From Acidobacteriota bacterium (GTDB lineage Bacteria > Acidobacteriota > Blastocatellia > Pyrinomonadales > Pyrinomonadaceae): DNA of 64,000 nt. The DNA is taken from NCBI GenBank assembly GCA_020200135.1, contig JAIVJI010000002.1, forward strand, positions 39,770 through 103,769, read 5' to 3'. The position numbers and the translations under genes are program-made. The notes below the pieces were generated by a model. It was given only the letters and a program-made list of their open reading frames with translations, had not been told where the DNA came from and did not search any database. This document shows, one piece after another, positions 36,743 through 47,532 of the stretch (position 1 is its first letter; each line of letters begins with the position of its first letter).

Positions 36743-38311
36743 TCAGGACGTTTCGCGTAAATCGCGGCCGGTCATGTCGGCGGGTTTGTCGAGACCGAGG
36801 AGGCTTAGAATCGTGGGGGCGACGTCTTCGAGGGCGCCGTCCGAACGCAGCTTGACGCCGAGGGAGTCGGGGTCAATCAAGTGGAAGGGGACGGGGTTGG
36901 TGGTGTGGGCGGTGTGGGGCTGGCCCGTCGTGGGGTCGAGCATCTGTTCGCAGTTGCCGTGGTCGGCGGTGATGAGGCAGCGGCCTTTGGCGGTCCTGAG
37001 CGCTTTGGTTATCCAGCCGAGACAGGTGTCGATGTATTGGACGGCCTCGATGGTCTTACTTAGGTTTCCGGTGTGGCCGACCATGTCGGGGTTGGCGAAG
37101 TTGACGATGAAGACGTCGGTTTCGCGCTCGTCGATGCCGCGCAGGATTTTGTCGGTGACCTTGAAGGCGGACATCTCCGGCATCAGGTCGTAGGTCGCCA
37201 CCTTGGGCGAGGGGACGAGGAGCCGGCGCTCGTGGGGCAGCTCGCGCTCGGTGCCGCCGTTGAAGAAGTAGGTGACGTGCGCGTACTTCTCGGTCTCGGC
37301 GAGGCGGTAGTTGCGGACGCCGACGGCGGCGAAGACCTCGGCGAGGATGTTCTTGTGCCGGAGCTGCGGGAAGGCGATGGGCAGGCCGAACGTCTGGTCG
37401 TAGAGCGTAAAGCAGACGTAGTCAACCACGGGGCGGTCGGGCGCCGCGAAGCCGTCGAAGTCCCCGACCGCGAGCGAGCGCGTGAGCTGGCGCGCGCGGT
37501 CGGCGCGGAAGTTGAAGAAGATGACGGCGTCGCCGTCCCTGATGGTCGCCACGGGCGGGCCGCCCGTCCCTCGGGTGATGACGACGGGCTCGACGAACTC
37601 GTCGGTGACGCCGCGCTCGTACGAGCGCCGGACCGCCGCGAGTGGGTCTTCCGCCGGCTCGCCCGCGCCCGAGACGAGCAGGTCGTAGGCGCGCTTCGTA
37701 CGCTCCCAGCGGTTGTCCCTGTCCATCGCGTAGTAGCGGCCGCAGAGGCTGGCTATCTCGCCGAAGCCGATGTCTGCAATCCTGTTCTGCAACGCCTTGA
37801 CGTAGAGGTGCGAGGACGAGGGCGGCGTGTCGCGGCCGTCGAGGAAGCAGTGGACGTACGCGTCGCGGAGCCCGCGCTCCTTCGCCATGCGGACGAGCGC
37901 GTAGAGGTGCTCCTGCGAGGAGTGAACCAGCCCGTCCGAGAGCAGCCCCATCAGGTGGACGGCGCCGCCGCGCGCACGGGCTGCGTCCAACGCGCCCGTG
38001 AACGTCTCGTTGCGGAAGAACTCGCCGGTCTCGACCGAGTAGTCGATGCGGCGGATGTCCGTCATGATGACCCGGCCCGCGCCCATGTTGAGGTGGCCGA
38101 CCTCGGAGTTGCCCATAATCCCCGCGGGCAGGCCGACGCAGGTGCCCGAGGCTTCGATGAGCGTGTGCGGGTACTTCTCGCGCGCCTCGTCGTAGAAGGG
38201 CGTCTCGGCGAGCGCGACGGCGTTGCCCTCGCGCGCGTCGCTGTGCCCGAAGCCGTCGAGGATGATGAGTGCGAGCGGGCCTTTCTGGTTAGACAACAAT
38301 TGCTTGTACAC
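36743..38311 (-). CDS. gpmI: 2,3-bisphosphoglycerate-independent phosphoglycerate mutase
   Basis: A 522-residue GpmI interconverting 3- and 2-phosphoglycerate. Alkaline-phosphatase-fold metal sites are seen in [28 protein letters not shown] (catalytic Ser), [28 protein letters not shown] and [11 protein letters not shown]. Length is typical. The start is unsure: GTG at 38311 lies too close to GAGG, and TTG at 38299 has better spacing. It lies 24 bp downstream of eno, giving consecutive glycolytic steps in one transcript. Confidence 0.94.
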   Translation of the reverse strand: MYKQLLSNQKGPLALIILDGFGHSDAREGNAVALAETPFYDEAREKYPHTLIEASGTCVGLPAGIMGNSEVGHLNMGAGRVIMTDIRRIDYSVETGEFFRNETFTGALDAARARGGAVHLMGLLSDGLVHSSQEHLYALVRMAKERGLRDAYVHCFLDGRDTPPSSSHLYVKALQNRIADIGFGEIASLCGRYYAMDRDNRWERTKRAYDLLVSGAGEPAEDPLAAVRRSYERGVTDEFVEPVVITRGTGGPPVATIRDGDAVIFFNFRADRARQLTRSLAVGDFDGFAAPDRPVVDYVCFTLYDQTFGLPIAFPQLRHKNILAEVFAAVGVRNYRLAETEKYAHVTYFFNGGTERELPHERRLLVPSPKVATYDLMPEMSAFKVTDKILRGIDERETDVFIVNFANPDMVGHTGNLSKTIEAVQYIDTCLGWITKALRTAKGRCLITADHGNCEQMLDPTTGQPHTAHTTNPVPFHLIDPDSLGVKLRSDGALEDVAPTILSLLGLDKPADMTGRDLRETS

Positions 38312-38335
38312 CTCGAAGAATTTTTAACCGCACTC

Positions 38336-39958
<1,623 letters not shown>

Positions 39959-40852
39959 TCAGTTCTTGATGTGGCCGAGGCCGGCGAGGACGCGTTTGGT
40001 GAGGGCGATGCGCTCGTCGCGGATGGAGAGGTAGGTGGGGCCTTCGATCTCGGTGGCGAAGAAGTATGTGTTGTCCCTGGTCTCGACGTAGCCGACGAAC
40101 CAGCCGAGGAAGCGCCCCTCGCCGAGCGGGCCGCCGCCGGTCTTGCCGCTCAAGCGGTAGTCGGGCGTCTCTTCGAGCGTCATTATCTCCTTGAGGATTG
40201 CCGCCGAGCGCTTCGAGACGGGCAGCTCCTCATTATAAAAACGCTTGAGGAAATCGACCTGCTCGTCGGCCGAAATCTTGAGCGAGCTGTTGAGCCAGAA
40301 GTTGTTGACCGGGCCCGAGGCGTCCTCGTTGCCGTAGTGGAGCTTCCGCACGTACTCGCGCATCCGCTTCTCGCCGACCTTCAGCGCCAGCTCGCGGTAG
40401 CACCAGACGACCGAGCGCTTGAAGGCGGTGCGCAAAGTCTGGTCCTGCCACCACGCGCTGAAGGGCGGCGTGTCCCGGCTGTGCGCCGGGTACTTCTTCC
40501 CGTCCCACTTGATGACGAACTCGGCGTCGGGGATGACGCCGGCGTCGAGGCCGATGAGCGAATTCGGAATCTTGAAGGTCGAGAAGGGCGAGAAGCGCTC
40601 GCGGCAGCGCGCCTCGTTGTAGCGCAGGTGGCGTCCGCGCTTCAGGTCGTAGAGGACGAAGGCGCCGTCGGGGAACTGTTTGAAGAAAGGTTCGAGGTCG
40701 GCGGACGCCGGCTCGCGCGCCGGCGTGCCTTGCGTCCGCGCGTCGGCGGTTTGGGGTGACGCCGCGCGCGTCGAGTCGGCGCCGGTCGTCTTCGCGCAGC
40801 CCGTGACCGGGAGCAGTAGCGACGCGGTTAAGAGTGCGGCCTTTAGTCTCAT
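39959..40852 (-). CDS. Class D beta-lactamase (OXA-type), lipoprotein
   Basis: A 297-residue serine beta-lactamase. All class D motifs are present: PFSTFKIP (Ser-x-x-Lys), SVVW (Ser-x-Val), HYGNED (YGN) and LSGKTGGG (KTG). The carboxylatable Lys is in STFK. The N-terminus is a lipoprotein signal, LLLPVTGC, with Cys19 as the likely lipidated residue, followed by a Thr/Ala-rich tether. It may confer intrinsic beta-lactam resistance. It is read with the HAD remnant upstream (ATGA overlap). Confidence 0.9.
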   Translation of the reverse strand: MRLKAALLTASLLLPVTGCAKTTGADSTRAASPQTADARTQGTPAREPASADLEPFFKQFPDGAFVLYDLKRGRHLRYNEARCRERFSPFSTFKIPNSLIGLDAGVIPDAEFVIKWDGKKYPAHSRDTPPFSAWWQDQTLRTAFKRSVVWCYRELALKVGEKRMREYVRKLHYGNEDASGPVNNFWLNSSLKISADEQVDFLKRFYNEELPVSKRSAAILKEIMTLEETPDYRLSGKTGGGPLGEGRFLGWFVGYVETRDNTYFFATEIEGPTYLSIRDERIALTKRVLAGLGHIKN

Positions 40853-41043
40853 CCTGTCGTCTCCGGTTGTCCGAGCAGTTCGTCGAACGCTTCGTCGGTG
40901 AGTTCCGCGAGCGTGCGGACGACGATATCCGCGCGCAGCTCCGGTTGCGAGGAGAGGACGCCGACGCAGCGCATCCCGGCGCGGCGCGCGGCCTCGGTGC
41001 CGGCGGGCGCGTCCTCGACGACGATCGCCCGTCGTGTGTCCAT
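40849..41043 (-). pseudogene. HAD-family phosphatase, C-terminal remnant
   Basis: Only 64 codons remain: AIVVEDAPAGTEAARRAGMR is the C-terminal motif of beta-phosphoglucomutase-like HAD phosphatases, followed by VLSSQPELRADIVV and a helical end. The N-terminal part with the DxDGT motif and the cap domain is missing and does not occur upstream in any frame I can see. Its TGA overlaps the beta-lactamase ATG by 4 bp, so the operon junction survived the deletion. Confidence 0.7.
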
Positions 41044-41183
41044 CGCGCCCGAGTTTAGCCGCGCCGGCGCGGGGTCGGCAAACGGACGAACAAAGAAGCC
41101 ACGAAGCTGTATGATTGTCGGCAAACGAATTCTTAAGAATCTCGAAATGCGGGGGCGCGCCGAGTCCCCCGCGCGGAGGCGTG

Positions 41184-41648
41184 ATGAACAGAATCCTTCT
41201 GGGGGCGCTCGCGGGGCTGGCCGCGACCGCGCCGATGACGCTGGCGATGAAGGTGATGCACGAACAACTCCCGCGTGGGGAGCAGTACCCTCTGCCGCCG
41301 CGTCAGGTGACCGAGGGCGTGGCGGAAAAGGCGGGCGTCAACGAGCACCTCGACGAAGAGGAACGTGAGGCCGCGACGTGGGCGTCGCACTTCGCTTACG
41401 GCGCGGCGTGCGGCGCGCTCTACGGCGCGCTCTCCGGCGAACGCGTGGACAATCACCCGGTGCTCGCGGGCGTGGGCTTCGGCGTCGCGGTCTGGGCCGG
41501 GAGCTACCTGGGCTGGCTGCCCGCCGCCGGCATCACCCGGCCGGCGACCGAGCACCCGCCGCGCCGCAACGCCTTGATGATAGCCGCGCACGTCGTCTGG
41601 GGCGCGACCACGGGCGTCGCGCTGGCGGGGCTCGCGGAAAAAGAGTAG
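41184..41648 (+). CDS. DUF1440/YagU-like membrane protein
   Basis: A 154-residue protein with hydrophobic helices ILLGALAGLAATAPMTLAMK, FAYGAACGALYGAL, VLAGVGFGVAVWAGSYLGWL and LMIAAHVVWGATTGVALAGL. The Gly/Ala-rich pattern fits the DUF1440/YagU group of inner-membrane proteins of unclear role. ATG at 41184 has GGAGG upstream. The Nudix gene follows after 12 bp. Confidence 0.65.
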   Translation: MNRILLGALAGLAATAPMTLAMKVMHEQLPRGEQYPLPPRQVTEGVAEKAGVNEHLDEEEREAATWASHFAYGAACGALYGALSGERVDNHPVLAGVGFGVAVWAGSYLGWLPAAGITRPATEHPPRRNALMIAAHVVWGATTGVALAGLAEKE

Positions 41649-41660
41649 GCGGGAGGTCTC

Positions 41661-42221
41661 ATGGGGCGAAAGCACGGGCCCTGGACGTTGAAGTCTTCGG
41701 AGCGCCTGTACGCCGACGAGTTCGCTGAGGTGTGGGTGGACGAGGTGTCGAAGCCGGGCGCCGAGCCGTCGCGGCGCGTGACGATGAGGATGAAGCCGGG
41801 CGTGGCCGTGCTCGCGCTGGACGGCGAGGGCTTCGCGCATCTGGTGCGGACGTTCCGCTACGCGGTCGGCAAGGAGTGCGTCGAGGTGGTGCAGGGCGGG
41901 GTGGAGGAGGGCGAGGAGTCTTCGGAAGCCGCGCGCCGAGAGCTGAAGGAGGAGCTGGGCGCGGAGGCTTCGGAGCTGATAGACCTCGGGCTCGTGGACG
42001 CCGTCACCTCGCAGGTCTACTCGCCCGCGCAAATCTTCCTCGCGCGGGGGCTGAGCTTCGGCGAGACCGAGAGGGAGAGCACCGAAGACTTGCAGACCGT
42101 CAAGGTCGAATTCGAGGAGGCCGTCCAGATGGTGTTGGACGGCCGCGTCACGCAGGGCATCTCGTGCACGCTGATTCTGAAGGCGAGCCGGCTGCTCGCG
42201 GGCGAGTCGGGCGGGCGTTAA
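41661..42221 (+). CDS. Nudix hydrolase (ADP-ribose pyrophosphatase-like)
   Basis: A 186-residue protein with a complete Nudix box (GGVEEGEESSEAARRELKEE, continuing LGAEA), preceded by FRYAVGKECVEVVQ. The pattern fits NudF-type ADP-ribose or sugar-nucleotide pyrophosphatases. It is read in tandem with the DUF1440-like gene. Confidence 0.9.
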   Translation: MGRKHGPWTLKSSERLYADEFAEVWVDEVSKPGAEPSRRVTMRMKPGVAVLALDGEGFAHLVRTFRYAVGKECVEVVQGGVEEGEESSEAARRELKEELGAEASELIDLGLVDAVTSQVYSPAQIFLARGLSFGETERESTEDLQTVKVEFEEAVQMVLDGRVTQGISCTLILKASRLLAGESGGR

Positions 42222-42256
42222 GAGAAAGAATCACCGGCGCGGACGCGGCGGGCCGC

Positions 42257-42718
42257 CTACGCGCCGGCCGACCTGGACTGCTCCTTGAGGCGCTTCTTCT
42301 CCTCTTCCATCTGCGCGCCGAGCCGGTTGATGTCGTCCTCGCTGAGGACCTGGCGGGCCTTCTGGAACATCTCGCCCTCCTCCTCCTCGACGTGGTGCTC
42401 GACGTTCTCCTGCAACACCTTGAGCTTGGCCGTCCACTGCTCGGTGTCCACCGGCATCGAGTCCAGCTCCTTGAGCAGCATCTTGATGACGTGGTGCTCC
42501 TCGAAGCCTTCGAGCACTATCTCGCGCGTCTCGGCCTCCTGCTTGATGGCCGGGTAAAAGATCGTCTCCTCGACGCGCGCGTGGACGTCCAGTTCCTCTT
42601 TGAGTCGCGCGAACAGCTCGGTGCGCGTCTTCTCGGCGCGCTCGGTCGTCGGTTCGAGCTGCTGGAAGATGCCCGAGACCTTCTGGTGGTCTTCCTTGAG
42701 CAGTTGAAAAGCGTTCAT
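42257..42718 (-). CDS. Hemerythrin HHE-domain protein
   Basis: A 153-residue four-helix protein with the metal-binding residues expected for hemerythrin: LLKEDHQKVSG, LDVHARVEETIFYP, FEEHHVIKMLL and NVEHHVEEEEGEMFQ. It may bind a di-iron centre for oxygen or redox sensing. The C-terminus is rich in Glu and Lys. It is convergent with the Nudix gene. Confidence 0.88.
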   Translation of the reverse strand: MNAFQLLKEDHQKVSGIFQQLEPTTERAEKTRTELFARLKEELDVHARVEETIFYPAIKQEAETREIVLEGFEEHHVIKMLLKELDSMPVDTEQWTAKLKVLQENVEHHVEEEEGEMFQKARQVLSEDDINRLGAQMEEEKKRLKEQSRSAGA

Positions 42719-42859
42719 GTGTTCCCCCTCCTGTCTGTGGTTGTGCCACACCCGTTGAACTATAACCGTACGTGAAAAGTGCTGATGCCGGTTAGCATTC
42801 AATCCCGGTGCCATTGGACAGCAAGGGGGGCAGGGGCGGGCTTTCGCCGGCCCCCGTCG

Positions 42860-43723
42860 CTACTGCTGCTGCTTCGCCCACTGGTCGAGCGCGACCCAGG
42901 TGCCCCGGCCGTTGCAGCCCGCCGTGCAGACCTCGAACTTGTAGATGGGGTGGATTTCCCAGAGCGAGACGCGCTTGGGGTTGCCCGCGCCGGCGGGCTG
43001 TCCGCCCGCGCAGGGGAAGTGGCTCGAGTCGAAGTAGAGCTGCCCCGTGACGCGCACCGGCAGCTTCGCGTTCGCCACCTTCTGGACGTTGGCGTGCGTC
43101 CACGAGTCGGGGCGGTGGTGCGGGCTCATCTCGGCCACGACGCCCGCGCACTCCTCGGTCACGCCGGGCGAGGCGACCAGCGAGATGTGTATGTCGTGGA
43201 AGCCCGGCTGGTCGGGGACGTTCTTCCCGCAGTTGACGCTCTCGCCGCCCTCCTGCCGCGCGATGAGCACGTAGGCGCGCAGGGTCACGAGCTTCCCCTC
43301 GCCGAGCTTCCTGAGCGGCGCGCGGTCTGTGGTCGGGCCCTTCTGACGCGTCCCCTTGTTCTCGTTGCCGAAGTTGATGGCCGGGTTCTTCTCGACCTGC
43401 GCCTGGAGGCCGGTCAGCGAGGCGACGGTGACGGCCTTCGGCGCGCCCGTCGCGCAGAAGTTATTCTTGACGCTGTCCTGCACGCCCTCGGGGCCGGCGC
43501 CGGCGCCGGTCAGGCCGCACTGCGAGTCGATGGCGGGTTTCGCGGCCGGCGGCGGCGAAGGGAAGTTGGGCTTCACGCAGGCGGGCTTGAACGGGGTGGA
43601 CTGTGCGGGTCTGGGTTTACGCGGCGCGCGCGTCGGCCTCTTCGCGCCGAGCGCCGGCGTGTGGAAGACGCACGCCGACACGACGGACAGGGCGGTCAGG
43701 AGTAGTTTCCGTTTCAGTCTCAT
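42860..43723 (-). CDS. Secreted protein of unknown function
   Basis: A 287-residue protein with a signal peptide (LLLTALSVVSACVFHTPALG) and a basic Pro-rich linker. The mature part has many cysteines and an OB-fold-like beta region: KLVTLRAYVLIARQEGG, VRVTGQLYFDSSHFPC, SLWEIHPIYKFEVC. I do not recognise an assigned function. ATG at 43723 starts the signal peptide. Confidence 0.65.
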   Translation of the reverse strand: MRLKRKLLLTALSVVSACVFHTPALGAKRPTRAPRKPRPAQSTPFKPACVKPNFPSPPPAAKPAIDSQCGLTGAGAGPEGVQDSVKNNFCATGAPKAVTVASLTGLQAQVEKNPAINFGNENKGTRQKGPTTDRAPLRKLGEGKLVTLRAYVLIARQEGGESVNCGKNVPDQPGFHDIHISLVASPGVTEECAGVVAEMSPHHRPDSWTHANVQKVANAKLPVRVTGQLYFDSSHFPCAGGQPAGAGNPKRVSLWEIHPIYKFEVCTAGCNGRGTWVALDQWAKQQQ

Positions 43724-43874
43724 CGGCTTCACCTTTCAAAAGAGGAGTGACGTAAGGCGGGCAGGCGCGTGCGCCTGATGACTCTGTCGGCGCGCAGAAT
43801 CTAACACGGCGACCCGACCGTTACAACGGATTCTCGCCGCGCTGTAGTAAACTCAAAGCTTCTGGAAGAGGCCG

Positions 43875-46364
43875 ATGGCGACGGAGAAGAACATCACGCC
43901 GGACACGGCGGCCGCGCGCGGCGAGGCGGCGGAGGAGTCGGCGGCCGTCCAGCCGACGCACTACCACTCGCGCATGGAGGCGGAGGAGCCGGCGCGCGCC
44001 GACGCGCCGACCGCGGCGCCCGGCGAGGACGCGCCGGCGCACCCGCGCGTCCGCGCGCAGCCGCCCGAGGAGTTCACGGGCGGCGAGTTCGAGGGCGCGT
44101 CCGAGGTCTCGGGCGGGCTCGCGGCCGTGTGGTCCGCGACGAAGCACATCGCGCGCGAGGCGGGCTTGGTGCGCGGCGCGCGCACGCTCCTGAAGGTTAA
44201 CCAGAAGGACGGGTTCGACTGTCCGGGCTGCGCGTGGCCCGACCCCGACGGGCGTCGCTCGCACGCCGAGTTCTGCGAGAACGGCGCGAAGGCCGTCGCC
44301 GAGGAGGCGACGACGCGGCGCGTCACGCCCGACTTCTTCCGTGAGTGGTCGGTCGCCGACCTCTCACGCAAGTCCGACTACTGGCTCGGCAAGCAGGGCC
44401 GCCTCACGCACCCCGTCGTCCTGCGCGCAGGCGCGACGCACTACGAGCCGATTGAATGGGGCGAGGCTTTCAAGCTCGTCGCCGCCGAGCTGAACGCCCT
44501 CGCGTCGCCCGACGAGGCGGCCTTCTACACCTCGGGGCGCACGTCGAACGAGGCGGCGTTCCTCTACCAGCTCTTCGTGCGGCAGTTCGGGACGAACAAC
44601 CTGCCCGACTGCTCGAACATGTGCCACGAGTCCTCGGGGCGCGCGCTCACCGAGACCATCGGCGTCGGCAAGGGCACCGTCACGCTCGACGACTTCCGCC
44701 TCGCCGACTGCGTCTTCGTCATCGGGCAGAATCCGGGGACGAACCACCCGCGCATGCTCTCGACGCTGCGCGAGGCGAAGCGGCGCGGCTGCCGCATCGT
44801 CCACGTCAACCCGCTCCCCGAAGCGGGGCTCGCGCGCTTCAAGCACCCGCAGCACCCGGCCGACCTGCTCGGCGGCGGCACGGAGCTTTCCGACCTCTTC
44901 CTGCAAGTCCGCGTCAACGGCGACGTGGCGCTCCTCAAAGGCTTGATGAAGGAGGTGCTGGAAGAAGAGAAGCGCAGGCCGGGCGAAGTCCTCGACCGGA
45001 AGTTTATCGAGGAGAAGACGCACGGCTTCGACGAGTTCGCGCGCGCGCTCGAAGAGGCGAGCTGGGACGAGCTGGTCGAGCAGAGCGGCGTCGCGCGCGA
45101 GTCGATGCGCGAGGCGGCCGAGATTTACGTCAGGTCCGAGCGCACAATCGTCTGCTGGGCGATGGGGCTGACGCAGCACAAGAACGCGGTCGCCAACATA
45201 CAGGAGATAGTCAACCTGCTGCTGCTGCGCGGAAACCTCGGCCGCCCCGGCGCGGGCGCGTGCCCCGTGCGCGGCCACTCCAACGTGCAGGGCGACCGCA
45301 CGATGGGCATCTGGGAGCGCCCGGCCGACACCTTCCTCGACGCGCTCGCCCGCGAGTTCGACTTCGAGCCGCCGCGCCGCCACGGCCTCGACACCGTCGA
45401 GACCATCAAGGCGATGCACTCCGCGCGGGTCAAAGTCTTCTTCGCGCTCGGCGGCAACTTTCTCTCCGCGACGCCCGACACCGAGTTCACCGCGCGCGCG
45501 CTCGCCCGCTGCCGGCTGACCGCGCACGTCTCGACCAAGCTCAACCGCTCGCACCTCGTCACCGGCGGGCAGGCGCTCATCCTGCCCTGCCTCGGCCGCA
45601 CCGAGCGCGACGCGCAAAGCTCGGGCGAGCAGTTCGTCAGCGTCGAGAACTCGATGGGCGTCGTCCACTCCTCGCGCGGGGGACTCGACCCGGCGTCGGA
45701 ACACTTGCTGAGCGAGCCGGCGATCGTCGCCCGGCTCGCGCGCGAGACGCTGGGCGGGAAGAGCGCGCTGGACTGGGAGGGGCTGGCCGCAGACTACGAC
45801 CGCGTGCGGGATTTGATAGGGCGGGTCATCCCCGGATTTGAAGATTACAACCGGCGTGTGCGCAGGGCCGGCGGCTTCTACCTGCCGAACCTCGCGCGCG
45901 AGGGCGTCTTCAAGACTTCGACGGGGCGCGCCAACTTCACCGTCCACGAGCTGCCGCGCATCGAGCTGGCACCGGGCCAGCTCCTTCTGATGACCGTGCG
46001 CAGCCACGACCAGTTCAACACGACCATCTACGGGCTCGACGACCGCTACCGGGGCGTCTACAACGAGCGCCGCGTCGTCTTCCTCAACGCCGAAGACATG
46101 AGGGAGCAGGGTCTCTCGGCCGGCCAGGTCGTAGACCTCGTCAGCCACTTCGAGGGCGAGGAGCGCACCGCGCGCCGCTTCCTCGTCGTGCCCTACCCCG
46201 TCCCGCGCCGCTCGGCCGCCGCCTACTTCCCCGAGGCCAACGTCCTCGTCCCCGTCCGCAGCGTCGCAGACAAGAGCAACACGCCCGCCTCCAAGTCGGT
46301 GGTCATCTCCGTCCGCCCCTCGGCCGCGCCGCTCAAATACGACTACGACGAAGTGAACGGGTGA
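43875..46364 (+). CDS. FdhF/YdeP-family molybdopterin oxidoreductase
   Basis: An 829-residue oxidoreductase alpha subunit of the FdhF/YdeP kind. An N-terminal extension of about 110 residues precedes GFDCPGCAWPDPDGR. Then come YTSGRTSNEAAFLYQLF, DCSNMCHESSGRALTETIGV, VIGQNPGTNHPRMLSTL and a C-terminal molybdopterin-dinucleotide domain (MTVRSHDQFNTTIYGLDDRY). The first cysteine cluster of formate dehydrogenases is reduced, as is usual in YdeP. The electron donor is unknown. The stop codon lies inside a perfect hairpin. Confidence 0.9.
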   Translation: MATEKNITPDTAAARGEAAEESAAVQPTHYHSRMEAEEPARADAPTAAPGEDAPAHPRVRAQPPEEFTGGEFEGASEVSGGLAAVWSATKHIAREAGLVRGARTLLKVNQKDGFDCPGCAWPDPDGRRSHAEFCENGAKAVAEEATTRRVTPDFFREWSVADLSRKSDYWLGKQGRLTHPVVLRAGATHYEPIEWGEAFKLVAAELNALASPDEAAFYTSGRTSNEAAFLYQLFVRQFGTNNLPDCSNMCHESSGRALTETIGVGKGTVTLDDFRLADCVFVIGQNPGTNHPRMLSTLREAKRRGCRIVHVNPLPEAGLARFKHPQHPADLLGGGTELSDLFLQVRVNGDVALLKGLMKEVLEEEKRRPGEVLDRKFIEEKTHGFDEFARALEEASWDELVEQSGVARESMREAAEIYVRSERTIVCWAMGLTQHKNAVANIQEIVNLLLLRGNLGRPGAGACPVRGHSNVQGDRTMGIWERPADTFLDALAREFDFEPPRRHGLDTVETIKAMHSARVKVFFALGGNFLSATPDTEFTARALARCRLTAHVSTKLNRSHLVTGGQALILPCLGRTERDAQSSGEQFVSVENSMGVVHSSRGGLDPASEHLLSEPAIVARLARETLGGKSALDWEGLAADYDRVRDLIGRVIPGFEDYNRRVRRAGGFYLPNLAREGVFKTSTGRANFTVHELPRIELAPGQLLLMTVRSHDQFNTTIYGLDDRYRGVYNERRVVFLNAEDMREQGLSAGQVVDLVSHFEGEERTARRFLVVPYPVPRRSAAAYFPEANVLVPVRSVADKSNTPASKSVVISVRPSAAPLKYDYDEVNG

Positions 46365-46408
46365 AGGATGAAGTGAAAGCCGTCAGGCTTTCACTTCATC
46401 CTTCACCC
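46359..46408. terminator. Perfect 23-bp hairpin, likely bidirectional terminator
   Basis: GGGTGAAGGATGAAGTGAAA plus GCC (46359-46381), loop GTCA, and the exact reverse complement (46386-46408). It begins inside the last codons of the FdhF/YdeP gene and ends 7 bp before the convergent gene, so it would serve both. Confidence 0.85.
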
Positions 46409-46414
46409 TGTCCG

Positions 46415-46830
46415 TCATGGGGCTTCGTAGATGGTCTCGTTCTTGTTGCCCTTGCCGGTGGCGGCGCCGATGCCGGCGCCTATCGCCATCCCCAGCGCCG
46501 TCGAGGCGGGGACGGTCGCGCCGACCATGTCGTCCCGGTACGGGAAATAGAAGATGGAGCCGGCGGCGAACCCCGCGGCGAACCCCGCGGCGCAGAAGCA
46601 GCCCGCGAAGGAGGCAGCGCCGTGTAACGCAGGTCTGACGCCGAGTCGAAGCGTCCCGTCAGGCGGTCGCCGTCCTTCGTGCGGACGACGATCTTCTGGC
46701 CGGCCGAGAGCGTCTGGACGGCCGACCAGTCGTCGAGCGCCCTCGCGCGGCTCTGCTGCGCCGCTACGGCGGGGCCTTGCGCCAGCGCGAAGGCGAGCGC
46801 GAGCCCGAGTGCCAGGAGTCTGTGTGTCAC
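46415..46830 (-). pseudogene. Glycine-zipper secreted protein gene disrupted by a 68-bp tract
   Basis: The N-terminus is a signal peptide (LLALGLALAFALAQGPAVAA) and a DWSAVQTLSAGQKIVV, VRTKDGDRLTGRF region shared with the paralogue at 46850-47326. After FDSASD the frame runs into a tract almost identical to part of the TonB-family gene (34457-34524, opposite strand). The expected C-terminus, AAGSIFYFPYRDDMVGAT then GMAIGAGIGAATGKGNKNE, follows in another frame and stops at 46415. The paralogue's middle section (THDGRAVTLRRDHIRRVEVG) is missing. Confidence 0.7.
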
Positions 46831-46849
46831 GTCTAACCTCCGTTTGCGT

Positions 46850-47326
46850 TTAGAGGGATTCGTAGACCGCGTCGTAATCGGTGCCGAGGCCGACGGCCGC
46901 GCCTATCCCGGCGCCTATCCCGGCGCCGACGACCATCCCTGTCGGGACGATCGAGGGCTCGAAGTGGTCGCTGGCGCCGATGAGGCCCGCGCCGCCGCCC
47001 GTGCCCGCGCCGCCGCCTATCCCTGCGCCGAGCAGCGCGCCCTTCCAGCGATTCTTGTGGCCGACCTCGACGCGCCTGATATGGTCGCGCCTGAGCGTGA
47101 CCGCCCGGCCGTCGTGCGTAAAGTTGATGTCGGTCTCCGAGGCGGAGCCGAAGCGCCCCTTGAGGCGGTCGCCGTCCTTCGTGCTGACGGCCACCTTCTC
47201 GCCGGGCGAAAGAGCCCGGACGACCGACCAGTCGGCGGCCGCCCGCGGCGTCGCGGCGAGGGCGGCCGCCGACTGCGCGAGTGCGAAGAGGAGCGCGAGC
47301 GTGAGTGCGAAGACTCTGTTCCTCAT
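46850..47326 (-). CDS. Glycine-zipper secreted protein
   Basis: A 158-residue protein with a signal peptide (FALTLALLFALAQSAAALAA), a small beta domain resembling an Lsm/LSm-like barrel (VAVSTKDGDRLKGRFGSASE, RAVTLRRDHIRRVEVGHKNR) and a C-terminal glycine zipper (GAGIGGGAGTGGGAGLIG, VVGAGIGAGIGAAVGLG). It is the intact paralogue of the broken gene downstream. The function is unknown; glycine zippers suggest membrane association. Confidence 0.7.
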   Translation of the reverse strand: MRNRVFALTLALLFALAQSAAALAATPRAAADWSVVRALSPGEKVAVSTKDGDRLKGRFGSASETDINFTHDGRAVTLRRDHIRRVEVGHKNRWKGALLGAGIGGGAGTGGGAGLIGASDHFEPSIVPTGMVVGAGIGAGIGAAVGLGTDYDAVYESL

Positions 47327-47532
47327 GATAGCCTTTCTTGCTTACGTCAATTAGTCCGGCGGGCGGGGTGACCCACCCCTTCCAATGGCAACGCGCGTTC
47401 CGCCGGGAAGAGGTGGTAAAACGCGGGTTTTGGGGGTCGGGAGGGCGCGCGGCGCAGGAAAGTTCCGACACCTGCTGCGCGCGCGTTCCGTGAGGGTCGG
47501 GGAGATTTTAAGGAGAGCGGAGGAGATTCGAG

